Source: Ligula intestinalis
Lineage: Eukaryota > Platyhelminthes > Cestoda > Diphyllobothriidea > Diphyllobothriidae
Direction of reading: 5' to 3'
DNA: 64,000 nt
NCBI GenBank assembly: GCA_036362985.1
Contig: JAYGXS010000001.1
Span: forward strand, 68,176,345 to 68,240,344
Shown here piece by piece: positions 1 to 10,739 of this stretch. How positions within the stretch are numbered: the stretch's first letter is position 1; every line of letters begins with the position of its first letter. Under the pieces are notes generated by a model. It worked only from the letters and a program-made list of their open reading frames with translations, did no database searches and was not told where the DNA came from. A program made the position numbers and the translations under genes.

Positions 1-163
1 GTTGATGATTGTATACAGGACCACCACAGGCACCACTGACATGATATTTGCCGCACGTCAGCTGCAGGAGAAATGTCAAGAGATGCGGACCCATCTCTTC
101 TCTACGTTCGTAGATCTGACAAAAGCCTTCGAAAAAGTGAACTGGCCTTGACCTTAGAAGATT

Positions 164-709
164 ATGCAGAAGTTTGGCTGTCCGGAGCACTTCACCCACA
201 TAGTTCGAAAATTCCATTATGGGATGATGGCGCGCGTCACGGACTACAGAACGCTGTCTGAAGCCTTCGCCGTGACCGATGAAGTGAAGCAGGGCTGTGT
301 CCTCGCACCCACCCTCTTCAGTCTCATGTTCTCTGCCATGCTGATGGACGCCTACCGTGACGACCGTCCCGGAATTCCCATCAACTATAGAACGGATGAA
401 AACCTCCTCAACATTCGTCGGATGCAGGCCCTCACGTGCGTCTCCGCAACCACAGTCCATGATCTGCTGTTTGCGGACGACTGCGCTCTCAACACCACCA
501 CCGAAGCGGACATGCAAAGGAGCACGGACCTCTTTGCAGCAGGTTGCGCCAACTTTGCCCTCACCATCAACATGGACAAGACGGTGGTTGTGCATCAACC
601 GCCGCCAGGTGTTGACTTCAACCCCATGCGCATCTACGTCAACGGAGCCGAACTGCAGAACGTGGACAACTTCACTTACTTCGGCAGCACGCTTTCCCGC
701 AACACTTAA
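164..709 (+). pseudogene. RT palm fragment of LINE F copy 1
   Basis: This frame encodes the central RT palm. The catalytic FADD box is at 470-481 and the upstream KQGCVLAPTLFSLMF block is the conserved substrate-binding region. Residues after the box (TINMDKTVVVHQPP, then NVDNFTYFGSTLSR) match the usual thumb-proximal part. The ORF ends in a stop where the second copy at 62420 reads on, so this copy is a pseudogene. The aspartates of FADD are intact here, whereas copy 2 has lost one. It would synthesise cDNA from the element RNA at the target site in the nucleus. Confidence 0.85.
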
Positions 710-1342
710 ATAGACGACGAGGTTGCCTGCAGAATATTTAAAGCAAGCCAAGCTTTCGGTCAGCTCCAAGCCTCCGTATGGAGTCGTCATTGTCTTCAAC
801 TGTCAACGAAATTGAAAATGTACAAGGCTGTCAACAATCTTGTACGGAGCGGAGACTTGGACTGTCTATGCAAGCCGAGCGCGGAAACTGAACCACTTTC
901 ATATCAGCTGCTTACACCGCATATTGAAGGTAAAGTGACAAGAGAGGATTCCGGACATGGAAATTCTGGAAAGAACGGGAGTTCTCAGCATCCAGGCCAT
1001 GCTCAGGCAGATACAACTGCTCTGGAGCGGTCACGTGGAACGTATTAACTAGGAACGGCTACCCAAACGACTATTCTATGGCGATTTTGCCGTCGGCACT
1101 CATCGCAAAAGAGGACAAAAGAGACGCTTCAAAGACACTCTGATGAAATCCTTCAAGCGTATCTAAATCAACATGTTAAATTGGGAGATGCTTGCCCTGG
1201 ACCGAACCGCGTAGCGCAGAGCGGTAAAAACGGGCGCCGCAATCTACGAAGTCAGTCGGATCGCCGCCGCCAAGGCAAAATGGACGGCACGATAGTCTCA
1301 TAACACACGGATGCACACTGCCACCACCCAATCCCTCAAAAC

Positions 1343-2089
1343 GTGTCGGCACTGTCAACGCACCTTCCGCGCACACATTGGCTTGGTTGGTCACCTCCGG
1401 AAGCCATGCAACCCTGCTCCGACAGCATCCACGTCTACTGCATTCCACCAGACCCTACTCCACCCTCCACCTCGACGGCAATAATCGACGCAAGAGATGC
1501 CTCGATGCCCTCATCCACCAAATCCATGCCACCAGCAACTTCCTCCACCCCTTCTTACACAGCACTGCCTGCCACAACTCGCATCCCCACACTTGAACCC
1601 TCCTCCAGCTCTGAGGGCCTGATATGTCCTCACTCCAATTGCAGATTCACCTCACGCATCGGCCTTGTCGTTCACTTTCGAATCCATCGCACAGAGACTG
1701 GTGAACTAGTGCCTGGAGCACCAACATGCAGACGAGACCGCCACCGTCACTGCCCACACTGCCCCCGATCATTCGCTCATCGCATAGGCCTACTAGGTCA
1801 CGTGCATATTCACGACAGTGGCATTGATCGTGATGTCGACACATCCGGCACTTCACACATCCCCACCAGCAGCCCAAAGCCCACTCACTTTTCGCTTCAC
1901 TTCATGATTGCAGCATCCAGTTTGCCTGGACACCCAGGTAAGTTGCCGTCAGATAAGCCGAACTTGCCTCTTAATTTGCCTTACTGTCCTTATGTACGAT
2001 GTGTTTTGCACCACTGCTACTATTACTTGCTATTACTACCATTAAGCACGGTTTCTTATACCAGCCTCACTAGCATTAGAATCCTTTAA
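1343..2089 (+). pseudogene. C-terminal zinc-finger tail of LINE F copy 1
   Basis: The tail begins in another frame (CRHCQRTFRAHIGLVGH near 1340-1390). In this ORF it shows a finger CPHSNCRFTSRIGLVVHFRIH, whose second Cys is displaced, and a third, CPHCPRSFAHRIGLLGHVHIH, with canonical C-x2-C-x12-H-x3-H spacing. A Ser/Thr/Pro-rich linker of about 70 residues separates the first and second fingers. Fingers in this position probably bind nucleic acid at the target, as in other LINEs with terminal or N-terminal fingers; that is inference. A CAG/GTAAGT word near 1939 looks like a splice donor and is kept in copy 2. Confidence 0.75.
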
Positions 2090-2604
2090 CGTCACTAGCA
2101 TCTTAGTCCCAGCTCCACTCAGGTTTATTCGTCCTTACTCGCAGTCTTCTTTAGGACCTGCTGTGCATTCATTTGTACCTTACCCTGCCTCGTTCATATC
2201 ATTGCACTCGCATCACGCCTATCACAGTCACCACTGTTGTATATAAATTTTTCAGTCATCCCCCTCCCCCCAATACGCGCCTCTAACGTTGCTACCTTGC
2301 CAATTTACTCCTAAACTGCCGGCATGGCTAGGTGCGCTGAGGGATGGGGGGATTTATCGTCACTCTCGCCAGTCAGGCTTACTCTACTAACGTAATTCTT
2401 AGGGGGAGTACAGATCAATTTTCATGCTGCGCTCGTCGTAAGACCGTCCGGGTAGTAGTATATGCCAATCGCTGTTCTCACGCCAACTTAACTCGAGGGT
2501 GCAACTTTTGCTGCATGGGTCAAGGGGGAGGTACGTGGTGGCTTTGCACGGCCTGCGGCCCACAGTAATCCGAAGACCAGCAGAGCCAGCTGGCAGCAAC
2601 CTGC

Positions 2605-4045
2605 TAATAATAATAATAATTTGTATATTTAAGGCCCAAGGGGCCCTGTCGTTACAAACTTAGTGCTATCGTGAAAATAAAAATAATAATGATAAGCAGT
2701 GAACTCTTATAAAATAATTGTCATCGGCAGTAAAAAAAAACTCCTAGATCGGTGGATGAGTTCAGTGGGCCACCGAGTTCAAAAAAACTTTAGGAGAAAA
2801 AACTGCCTTAATAGGTAAAAGGGTTTGATGTAGTTAGTTTGGGACCTGATGTTGAGGGTTCGGGACGTGTATGGTCATGGGAAAAAATAATATATCGTTG
2901 AGTTAGGAAGGGGTCATCCGGAAGGCAGGAGAAGGCAGTAGAAGTCAAGGCAACATCATCGAGTTGCGACCCACCAGATTCCAGAGCCAATCGCGAAGAC
3001 CACAGCGAAGGTTGCAAAAACGGAGAAGAATTCGCAGCCCTTGGAAGTGATGCTTGACTCTGCAGAGGGAAATGCTAACATATTTAGAAACCATTTTAGT
3101 ATCCTGGGAAGAGTTTCAAATGCCGGGAGGACCCTTTTCAAAATCTACAACTTGTGTGTTTGGAAAGGAAACAGACAGTAACGACTTTATTTCCTCTAAA
3201 TTTAAATGCCTATATAATTTGCCTTTAAAAATCGACAGTGTAGAAGACAGTCTAGTATCGAGAGGAAGGTTGTTCCAAATAAAAGCATATTTGGAGGTAA
3301 AAAAGCGAGAACGGTTAAATTTGGAGCTACGGGGTTGTAAAATTATCATGTAAGAGTTAGGAGTGGCGTAAGGTCGTTCAACTGGAAGGAGAGCGTTAAT
3401 TTGTGGGAGATTAGGACTATTGTTAACGCGAAACAGAAAGCATAGACCAGCTTCGAGTCTTCTTATCCAAAGAAATTTAATGTTTGCTAATTGACATCTA
3501 TCTGTATAACACATAACAGACCCAGAAACAGAAAATATTTTACGAGTGAAAACTCGCTGAACCTTTTCAATCTTACTACGGTCATGCTGGGTCATGAGGC
3601 CAAAAAGCGGGCAGCAGTATTCTAGTATAGGAAGAAAAAACATGCGGTATAGTTTTAACTTCATTTCTGGAAGGAAAAAGTTATGCGATATAAACCCACA
3701 TATCTGTGCGGCCTTTGCAGAAATTCGATCTGCATGAGGTGATAATGCAAGCTTATTCGTGTAAGTAAGACCCAAATCCTTTATCGTAGATCTTTCTAAC
3801 AGTGGACTATTTTGGAAGATAATGGGTCCAGGAAGCCTTGCGGGACCAAAACGCAAGAAACTACATTTTGATGGAGAAAACTCCATCTGCCATGTAGCGC
3901 TCCAACTTGAGAGAGTACGCGAGTCTGCGTTAACTTGATCAACACAAGTACTGGCCGTGTCCTTAGAAAATGAGTAAATACACTTAAGGTCATCAGCATA
4001 AGGGAAATTTTCCGAATTTTTTTAGCACTGTTGAAATTTCATTTA
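2605..4045 (-). mobile_element. LINE-A fragment 1 (RT C-terminus and 3' UTR)
   Basis: A 5'-truncated LINE read on the minus strand. It starts within RT just upstream of the YADD codons at 3989-4000, continues through the thumb and C-terminal ORF2 domain, and ends in a 3' UTR of about 500 bases with a (TTA)n tail at 2605-2620. The 3' UTR shares short blocks with those at 35240-35640, 37740-38100, 45774-46093 and 53234-53560, which defines the family. Jockey/CR1-type by the look of its C-terminal domain. Confidence 0.85.
3116..3886 (-). pseudogene. LINE-A ORF2 C-terminal part
   Basis: 256 codons opening with WQMEFSPSKCSFLRFGP, the block just after the RT catalytic box in this group. KDLGLTYTNKLALSPHADRI follows, then ILEYCCPLFGLM and SKYAFIWNNLPLDTR, typical of the C-terminal region of Jockey/CR1-like ORF2 proteins. 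It ends with a natural-looking stop after FEKGPPGI, the same terminus as the copy at 38109-38903. The start is only the first in-frame ATG; the coding sequence continues upstream to the YADD box near 4000 and is truncated there. Confidence 0.8.
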
Positions 4046-4440
4046 TGGGTTTCAACTTACGAAGCTGCCTTGTCGTGCTGTATCGTGAAATACCAATAAC
4101 AAGTATGGGGTACAGCCTTATCCTCTCTGATACTCCCTACCAAACCTAACCTGCACCAGCTTTCAAGCAACCTTATTCCTGCGAAATATGGTCCTCTTTC
4201 CTATGCAGCATTGCTAGTCCTTCTGTAAATAGCAAACCAAACACTATTAGCCAGCACCACAATCACTACAGTCGCGTCAGGCTGCCCCCGACAACCTCGA
4301 TTAAAGGTAAGCTGCGTTCTTGTTCCTGTCCTACCTGTTTCTGTTCTCTCTCTTCTCACTTGTTCGTTTGGCTCTGCTCTCACTTCTCACTTTTCTTCCT
4401 TATTCACTCTCGTGCCTTCCTACCCCTTCTCTGCTTATAT
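4046..4440. other. Stretch with no recognised gene
   Basis: No ORF here resembles a known protein and no splice-flanked exon was recognised. The right part becomes pyrimidine-rich towards 4330-4440. Confidence 0.4.
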
Positions 4441-4492
4441 TTGTCAAGGGCGAAAGCCGTCTTCCCTTAATAAAGTGACTTAAAGTGACTAT
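4441..4492 (+). repeat. 3' tail of a LINE-E copy
   Basis: The words CGAAAGCCGTCTTCCC and TTAATAAAGTGACTTAAAG match the end of LINE-E at 52880-52925, including the tandem AAGTGACTT tail. Only this terminal piece was recognised, so it is a severely 5'-truncated insertion. Confidence 0.65.
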
Positions 4493-4499
4493 CTTACTC

Positions 4500-4716
4500 A
4501 ATTTCCTCTCGTTTCTTGCAGTTCTCTCTCTCCCTCTTCCCTTTTCCTTTTCTCTCCTTCCTTCTTCTGCCCATCCACAGTCCGAAGGTCACCAGCTGTC
4601 TCTCTCTCCTTTCAGCCCCACCCACGGATGCCAACCGACAACGAAGCATAGGTAGTGCCTTTCAGTCGTTGACTGACTGTTTACCCCTCTCAGGAGGGTG
4701 TTGGCCCAGGCTTCAA
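4500..4716 (+). repeat. Repeat S, first copy (5' part of an S-T unit)
   Basis: A pyrimidine-rich run ending in CTCCTTTCAG is followed by a block around 4620-4716 that matches 60925-61016, including CCCCTCTCAGGAGGGTGTT. In the second copy S runs straight into T. Here it breaks at 4716 and the expected continuation reappears at about 7291, so LINE-B inserted into it. Confidence 0.7.
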
Positions 4717-6012
4717 TCTAAAAAAAGCCTTTGACAAAGTTCCCCATAAAAGACTGATCTTGAAGCTAGTGAGTCACGGGAGTCGGCCGCCCTTCTTGAT
4801 TTCCTCAAATCCTATCTTCAAAACTGATTCCAAGTAGTACAACTTCGAAATGTAGTGTCAGAACCAGCTCATATAAGCAGTGGTGTGATTCAAGGCACTA
4901 TCCTAGGTCCCCTCTTATTTCTCATTTACATTCATGAGTTATTCACGATATTAACCTCGGCTTAAACATTTTTGTTTGCAGATGACTCAAAACTTGCATA
5001 TGCCTAGAACAAAAATTCGATAAGTAGTGTGCATAGAACAATTGAATCAGACCTTCAAAAACTAAACGACTGGAGTGCTCAGTGGCAAATGCCGTTTTCA
5101 CCAACAAAATGTCATCTTATGATTTTTGGACCACGGAAACTTCCGCCCATTATTTTTAGTGGTCAAGAAATAAAAGAGCTAACATCTTTAAAAGATTTAG
5201 TTGTTAGCTATTCTAATACTCCTGACTTATCCCCACATGTTAAACAAATCGCACCAAAAGCCAATCGACTAGGTGGCTTCATAAGTCAAAATTTCACATC
5301 AATTACACTTAAGACTAAACTTTACAAAATGTAAGTTTTACCTTTTTTAGATTACTGCTCAATGTTTTTCGGTACCATGTCATCAGATGACAGACAGAAA
5401 CTAGAAAGAATCCAGAGAAGGTTTACCAGATTTCTGTGAAAACGCGATGACGCCCGCGACTCCTATTCAATAATGTACAATAGATATGGTCTTAAACCCC
5501 TCTGGCAAAGGCGGCTCCAAAATGGTTTAAATTTCCTATTTAAAGTGACACATAATCATAACATCCTTAACAATAATATGTTAACAAATCAAAACGGTTC
5601 CGGTCCCACTAGCAACAACCAGCATACAATTAATAACGCTAAAGCTAGGACGGCCCAGATATCAAATTTCTACACCATAAGATATGCGATCATATGGAAT
5701 GCCCTACCCAACGATGTTCGCAAAAGCCACAGTTTAGCCAAATTTAGAAGAAAGATCAAGCAGTTCTTCTCACATGACATGATGCATATATTTCTGAACA
5801 AAATAGGACACTTTGCTAACCAGTTCTTTGACATCCAATTCGAACCAAAAGGGATCTAACGGTCCAGGAGTGTTCCCGCACAATTTGGGGAAAACTGGCC
5901 ACTGCAGGAGGCTTTCCAGACGACGGTTTCCAACGCTGATCAAATGAAAGCTTAAGCAAAATTGTGCCTTGTTTCCTTTTCCAATCCTTAAAAATAAAAA
6001 TAAAAAACAAAA
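4717..6012 (+). mobile_element. LINE-B fragment 1
   Basis: A 5'-truncated copy starting inside RT at KAFDKVPHKRLILKL, with stops in the finger-palm region. The catalytic position reads ATDDSKLAYA near 4975, a degraded YADD. The C-terminal ORF2 domain is in two open pieces, 5029-5334 and 5473-5859, joined by frame damage and ending at NQFFDIQFEPKGI. A 3' UTR ends in a (TAAAAA)n-like tail at about 5985-6012. The related long copy is at 11792-18928. Confidence 0.8.
5029..5859 (+). pseudogene. LINE-B ORF2 C-terminal domain (broken)
   Basis: WQMPFSPTKCHLMIFGP marks the block after the RT palm, and IRYAIIWNALPNDVRKSH the family C-terminal signature. Stops occur near 5335 and 5440. Compared with the copy at 18050-18526 the two proteins are collinear and end at the same place, so both come from one family. 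Not functional as assembled. Confidence 0.8.
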
Positions 6013-6949
6013 CTAAGAACAATTTATCTATTCCAATATTCTTCGACAAATATATCAATAATTATAAAAAATTATTATGAAAGAAAATAATTTGCTCTAC
6101 AACTATTTCAAAATATATAGTTTCCTCTTATAATGTATCAGAAGTATAAATGCTTATCATGCAAATCTCAATCTCACTTAGATATTCGACAAAAGAAAGG
6201 CCAAGTGTCTTCTGCCGATGCACTTGAATGACGATGGTTCTTCGCAGCTGCCTCGACCCACCTCAGACATCTGCAACGTCCCATCTAATTATCAAACTTC
6301 TGCCAATGGACAACGATTGTAATCTCCGTATCGAGCAGACCCATCTATACGGAAGATGCAATGTCCTCAGCTGATTTTTTGTAATGCTCCTGTGGGGTCG
6401 AAGTTGTGGGATAGCTGGTATACACTGCGTAACGTCGAATGCCGGTGGTAAGTACGCTCAAAGGGAGGTCCGAATGGGACTGTCAAAGTCGTCACAACGC
6501 ATACATACGATAGAAGCTGGCTAGTCTGTGAAGAAGGTTAAGCATGTACTAAGAGCAATAAGGGGAGAATATCTAGGGGAAAAGGGGTGTACATAAGGAT
6601 AAGTTACGGCGTCTGGATAGAGAGCGTTACTGTCAAACAAGCTATATAACCGGTGGGGAGCACAGAGCACGTTTCAACTGCAGGTGGAGGATTGGAAGCC
6701 GGAGTCGTTGGATGGGCATAGTTTCAGCCAGCTGTGGGGAGGCACGATGAGAGCCAGTTGGAAACAGGAGAGCCTGTATAGAAAGCCTTATAGAGCTAAT
6801 TCTGGGACTGTGGGAAAGATCAGCAGTTGAAAGGAAGGAACACCGGTCATTTTCACTCACTCACGAGCTTCATATCGTCATCCCAGGTTCGCGCGTAGAC
6901 AAGTCCCACCTCAGTTGAACAAACCCATTCGGTTTCCTGGGATCGTTAC
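6013..6949. other. Stretch with no recognised gene
   Basis: AT-rich to about 6180, then mixed sequence. No ORF with a recognisable domain. It lies between the LINE-B tail and repeat R and may be part of the inserted unit that splits the S-T repeat. Confidence 0.4.
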
Positions 6950-7290
6950 ATTTTTCACCTTCAAACTGACCGTGGCTAAGTCCACCTAAGTTACAGGACA
7001 TGACAGTTTTTCCAGACCCCAAGTATTCTTACTATAAAACCGCAACACGTACAATGTATAGTTATTTTATTTCATGTTTTTCTAGAATTGTACCTAAGAA
7101 TTCAGGTTTTTTTCACTGAAAACAAACTTCTTATTTCGCACACTATTGACCAAGCAATGGACCAAAACAAATACAATAGTCACTGCAAAAGAAGGGGTTT
7201 GGGTTAGGTTTTTTCCTGCCTTCCGGGATTTTTGACGGCGCCAAAGATGTGCTTTACAAATAAAATTTATTATTTTTATTTATCATTATA
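6950..7290 (+). repeat. Repeat R, first copy
   Basis: About 330 bases homologous to 19790-20128. Both contain ACTGACCG-like starts, the word AAAAGAAGGGGTTTG, a following TTTTTTCCTG and an A/T-rich tail with TTATT units. In both places it is the last segment before the interrupted host sequence resumes, so it is probably the 3' end of an inserted retroelement. Confidence 0.65.
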
Positions 7291-8065
7291 CATGCAGGAA
7301 TTCTTTCACCCTTTTGAGATTCAATGATCTGTATTCACATGCAACGCCAGTCCTCAGCCAACCACGGTCCCTGCGGCCTGGAAGGCGCTGGCACTTTCTC
7401 TCACTTCTGATATGCTGTTGGTGATTGCGTTCGCGCTCCCACTGGTTTTCAGACCCCGCTTCAGGTTTTCAGAAAGCTAGGTGGTCACTATGCGGTGGAG
7501 GAGAGAGTGATGGCAACCTCGGCGCGTTTCTCTCCTCACTATAATAAATTTGAATGTGTCTGAACCTATCACGTTGCGCTTAAAGCCGTGGCTTGGAGGG
7601 TCTGCCAACTGACGGGAAAACTCGGGCCCCCCACGTTGCTGCTCCTACTGTACGCGAGTGTTTGTGTGCGCGTATAGAAGGAGAGGGAGGACTGAGAGTC
7701 AGGCTGCAATTGCTCCCTCTTAATTCGGCCTTTATGGCGCTCCCGCACAGTTGGGAGCATACCTAGCGAGAAAGCTGTGTCAAGTGTGCGCGTGCTGAGT
7801 GTTATCGCACCAGCCATCGACACCGTCCCTCATCCCCGGTCTTATTGACTTTGTATTTACACCGGATACGGAGGTGGGAGTGGCAAGCGAGTGAATAAAT
7901 TTTGCGCGAGTCTGCCTTAACTTCTGTTTTCTCTCGTGCCAGTTCTTTGCGTTGCTCTCGCTTGCTGTCGCTTTTGTTTTGCCTGCCCAGCTCACCTCTG
8001 TGTATGTTGCGGCTTGTTTCAGCGTTTGCTGCGGCTTGTTGGAGCGCGTGGTGCCCATCGTCGAA
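7291..8065 (+). repeat. Repeat T, first copy
   Basis: Matches 61020-61803 throughout, including CCAACCACGGTCCCTGC, CTCACTATAATAAAT and GTTTGCTGCGGCTTGTT. In the second copy T is directly continuous with S. No protein domain was recognised in either copy; the overlapping open frames differ between copies and are probably spurious. May be a LINE or LTR untranslated region. Confidence 0.7.
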
Positions 8066-9000
8066 ATCGACGAGGAATTAAACTGTGAGGGTGCCATGTT
8101 TGCAGATGATTTAAAAATATTGAAGGCCATCGGAAGTGCTGCCGATGATAACGACTTCTGTGAAATATTTGCGGATTAAATTTTTGGTCACGCAGATGGC
8201 TTCTGTCCTTCAATTCGAACGAATGCACTCTGCTGTGTCTGGGAAATCGAAATCCAGTCCCTGGTGTGTGATCCTACTATCTAAACGGAATCTCACTACA
8301 AGAAAGAGAAATACAGAAAGATCTCAGCAGTTGGATGACAGACAACCTCAAGCCTTCTGCACAATATCGTGAGGGTTCTGAAGCTGCTACTTCAATGTTG
8401 TCCACCGTCAAGCGGACGTTTGCCGTTTGAGATTTAGATTGCCTGTCGAAAATCTTCGGCGCCTTCATAAGATCACATCTCGAATATGTTCTTTCAGCCT
8501 TGATAGCGTGGATGTGGCAGGATTATATCGTACTCGAAAAAGTGCAGCGGCTGACCACGAGATAAGTAAGAGGCAAGGTTGCATTAGCCTATGGGATCCT
8601 CTAAATAACCTTAGGCTCTATCCTTTGAGTTATAAGCATTGGCGCGAAGATTTGAAATAAACCTTCCACACCGTGTGTGGCTTGGGCTGTACTCTAATGT
8701 GTGACGACTTTTTACAACTCGCCACCACGAATAATCTCCCGGGACTTCCCTTCAGACTTTATATGCCCCAAGTTTGATTGAATGTGAGGAAGTATTTTTT
8801 CTCTAACCGGGTCCTCTATCCGTGGAATAACCTACATGAGGCGACTGTTACGTTCCAATGCGTGAAAATATTCAAACACCGGCTTGATATCCATATGTTG
8901 CAGCACAACGTGAATATGTTGCTAATTAACCTCGAAACACCACTGCACGACGTGGCTCCGGGCCTAATATATAAAATATATTTGTCATTTACCTGACTGT
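8066..9000 (+). mobile_element. LINE-D-like 3' fragment
   Basis: Begins at AMFADDLKI (catalytic FADD near 8096-8110), then loses frame. Pieces such as FGAFIRSHLEYV-like text (about 8455-8490), DDFLQLATTNNLPGLPF near 8705-8755 and NVRKYFFSNRVLYPWNNL (8778 on) line up with the C-terminal end of LINE-D at 41956-42204. Ends in a GGGCCTAATATATAAA tail. Several frameshifts and stops, clearly dead. Confidence 0.75.
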
Positions 9001-9061
9001 TATATTTTTTTACATTGTTCCTAATTCTTGAGATTTTGATGTGGCAAATTAGGAGTTTTTT

Positions 9062-9520
9062 CCCTCATCTACACGGACTGACCTGCAACTCAACAAATCC
9101 GCCCAAAAATTTCAGCGTTTCATCAACGACTTTCCCTTCTTTTTGTTTAGGTCGATGAAGTTCTGGTATCAAGTTCATGTGAACATGAACACCTACAATA
9201 TCTAAGTTTCATTCACGAACAATTGAGCCAATTTGGTGTTTTCATTTTTGCTATTCCTTCACTTATCTTTCAAGGACAGCGTGTAGATGCTTCCGGTTAT
9301 TATTCCATAGATGCCCAAGCTTTGGCTAATTGCTGGTTCCCCACTCCTTCCTCTTCCCAACAGCTGCACAATTTTATAGACCTTGTAAATTTTTGTGCAC
9401 GTTTCATACCTTACTGCGCTCAATTAACGTTACCCCTCACTTATGTTTTGCGCAAAATTAACCATGAGTTTTGATTCCCTGACACAGCTCTGGATGCTTT
9501 CCAACGTATCAGACAGACTC
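9062..9520 (+). pseudogene. Gypsy-1 RT fragment (left part)
   Basis: Pieces in shifting frames spell the Ty3/Gypsy RT C-terminal half: KFQRFINDF, VDEVLVSSSCEHEHLQYL (the (Y/V)DD box region), QLSQFGV, GQRVDASG and LHNFIDLVNFCARFIPYCAQL. The last frame (9223-9474) reads LTLPLTYVLRKINHEF. The sequence breaks at TCAGACAGACTC (9509-9520), which is repeated at 10109-10120 where the coding sense resumes. Left end of the element was not found. Confidence 0.8.
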
Positions 9521-10108
9521 CGAAAAAGAAGATGCGATCAATGGAACAAAGACTTTATTTTCCTGACGTTTCGGATTCCGTCGGGAATCCTTAGTCATAG
9601 GTAATCGTAAACAGGTCTGAGACATGCGTAGATAAGGGGTGATACATGCACAAATTGCATGGTATTTATAGTTCACAGCGGTCACCCCCATGCGTACCAT
9701 AATTGTCCGTTCCTGTAGCCACCACTGGAGGTCTTAATTGGTCCAGTGATTGCTCATTAATTGCAACAGCGTTCTTGGCCGCGTTGGATGCAGGTTTGAT
9801 AATTGCTCGACAATTACGCTGTTGCAATTAATGAGCAATCACTGGACCAATTAAGACCTCCAGTGGTGGCTACAGGAACGGACAATTATGGTACGCATGG
9901 GGGTGACCGCTGTGAACTATTAATACCATGCAATTTGTGCATGTATCACCCCTTATCTAAGCATGTCTCAGACCTGTTTACGATTACCTATGACTAAGGA
10001 TTCCCGACGGAATCCGAAACGTCAGGAAAATAAAGTCCTTGTTCCAGTGATCGCACCTTTTTCTTCGGAACTGCTGCCTGGAACTCGAATATTCTCCTCT
10101 TTTGGCAG
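9521..10108. mobile_element. Palindromic Penelope-like insert
   Basis: The insert carries inverted arms of about 229 bases (9543-9771 and 9817-10045) with only a few mismatches and a 45-base centre. It is flanked by a 12-base direct repeat, TCAGACAGACTC, taken as target site duplication. Each arm holds a hairpin followed by CGAAACGTC, the 3' half of a minimal hammerhead ribozyme as found in Penelope-like elements. The CUGANGA half is degenerate (ATGACTAA). No ORF of note. Confidence 0.75.
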
Positions 10109-10306
10109 TCAGACAGACTCTTGTGGATACAACTGCCCTTGTTCACTCTATAACTAATGTCCCGTTCTCCATTGCGGTCGACGCACCCACACCACGTTAT
10201 TGCGACTGTTTACTGTGATTGACCGATTTGCGCATCGGCTCATCTTAATTTCAACTCCTAATATAAATGTGGATTCGGTAGCTTAGGCCTTTTTGAACGC
10301 TGGATC
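10109..10306 (+). pseudogene. Gypsy-1 RNase H start and integrase core start
   Basis: After the 12-base duplication the frame resumes as RQTLVDTTALVHSITNVPFS and IAVDAPT, the start of the Gypsy RNase H region. It then jumps to integrase core text (TVIDRFAHRLILISTPN, with a following FERWI). An internal deletion must have removed most of RNase H and the integrase zinc domain. The frame is cut at GATC (10303-10306) by Gypsy-2 and continues at 25917. Confidence 0.75.
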
Positions 10307-10703
10307 TATTGCAAGTTGTGTGGTCGACAAACAGAAGGTTCCCCCAAATCACAAGTCAAGCAAGACGGTGTAGAAGGACAGAAGCTTTACTGCCAGAAAA
10401 AAAGAGAGTACACAGGCGGACTTATGCACGCCGAGCCGGTACGCCAAATTGTGTGTTCGGTGCAGTGGACCCGAGACGGCTGGGCAATGCACTCAGCCAG
10501 GTGAAGATGCGCGTACCTATTGGCTGGAGCTAACGTGCGCACTGAGCCGCGACAATTGGGGGAGCAGGAAAGCAGACATCGCGCGACCTCTCGTAGCTGT
10601 TGGCAGACACAGTGCGTAGGCGTTGAGCTGGTGCGCGCAGACGCTAAACTTCCGCGGCTTTTAGCAGCGAAACCAGCGTGAGCCGGCGAGGCAGGCTCCC
10701 AAA
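10307..10703 (-). repeat. Gypsy-2 3' LTR
   Basis: About 397 bases, closely similar to 25518-25912 throughout (shared words GTCGACAAACAGAAGG, GACCCGAGACGGCTGGG, GCGAGGCAGGCTCCC). Divergence of several percent shows the insertion is not very recent. Confidence 0.88.
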
Positions 10704-10739
10704 GTACCCCCCGGCAAGACCAAAGGCAAGATTGGTCCC

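Larger units (their letters stand above)
1..2604 (+). mobile_element. LINE family F, copy 1 (RT plus zinc-finger tail, 5' end outside window)
   Basis: A degraded non-LTR retrotransposon running off the left edge. It carries RT motifs from about base 10 (GTTDMIFAARQLQEK, then FVDLTKAFEKVN), a finger-rich C-terminal tail to 2089 and a 3' untranslated part that matches 63602-64000 almost base for base over 2090-2441. RT is broken: two stops lie just before 164, a stop follows at 707-709, and the frame shifts again near 830-1050. Family assignment rests on the RT being followed by Cys/His fingers, a layout I associate with flatworm endonuclease-reverse transcriptases. The precise clade cannot be named from sequence alone. 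Confidence 0.85.
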
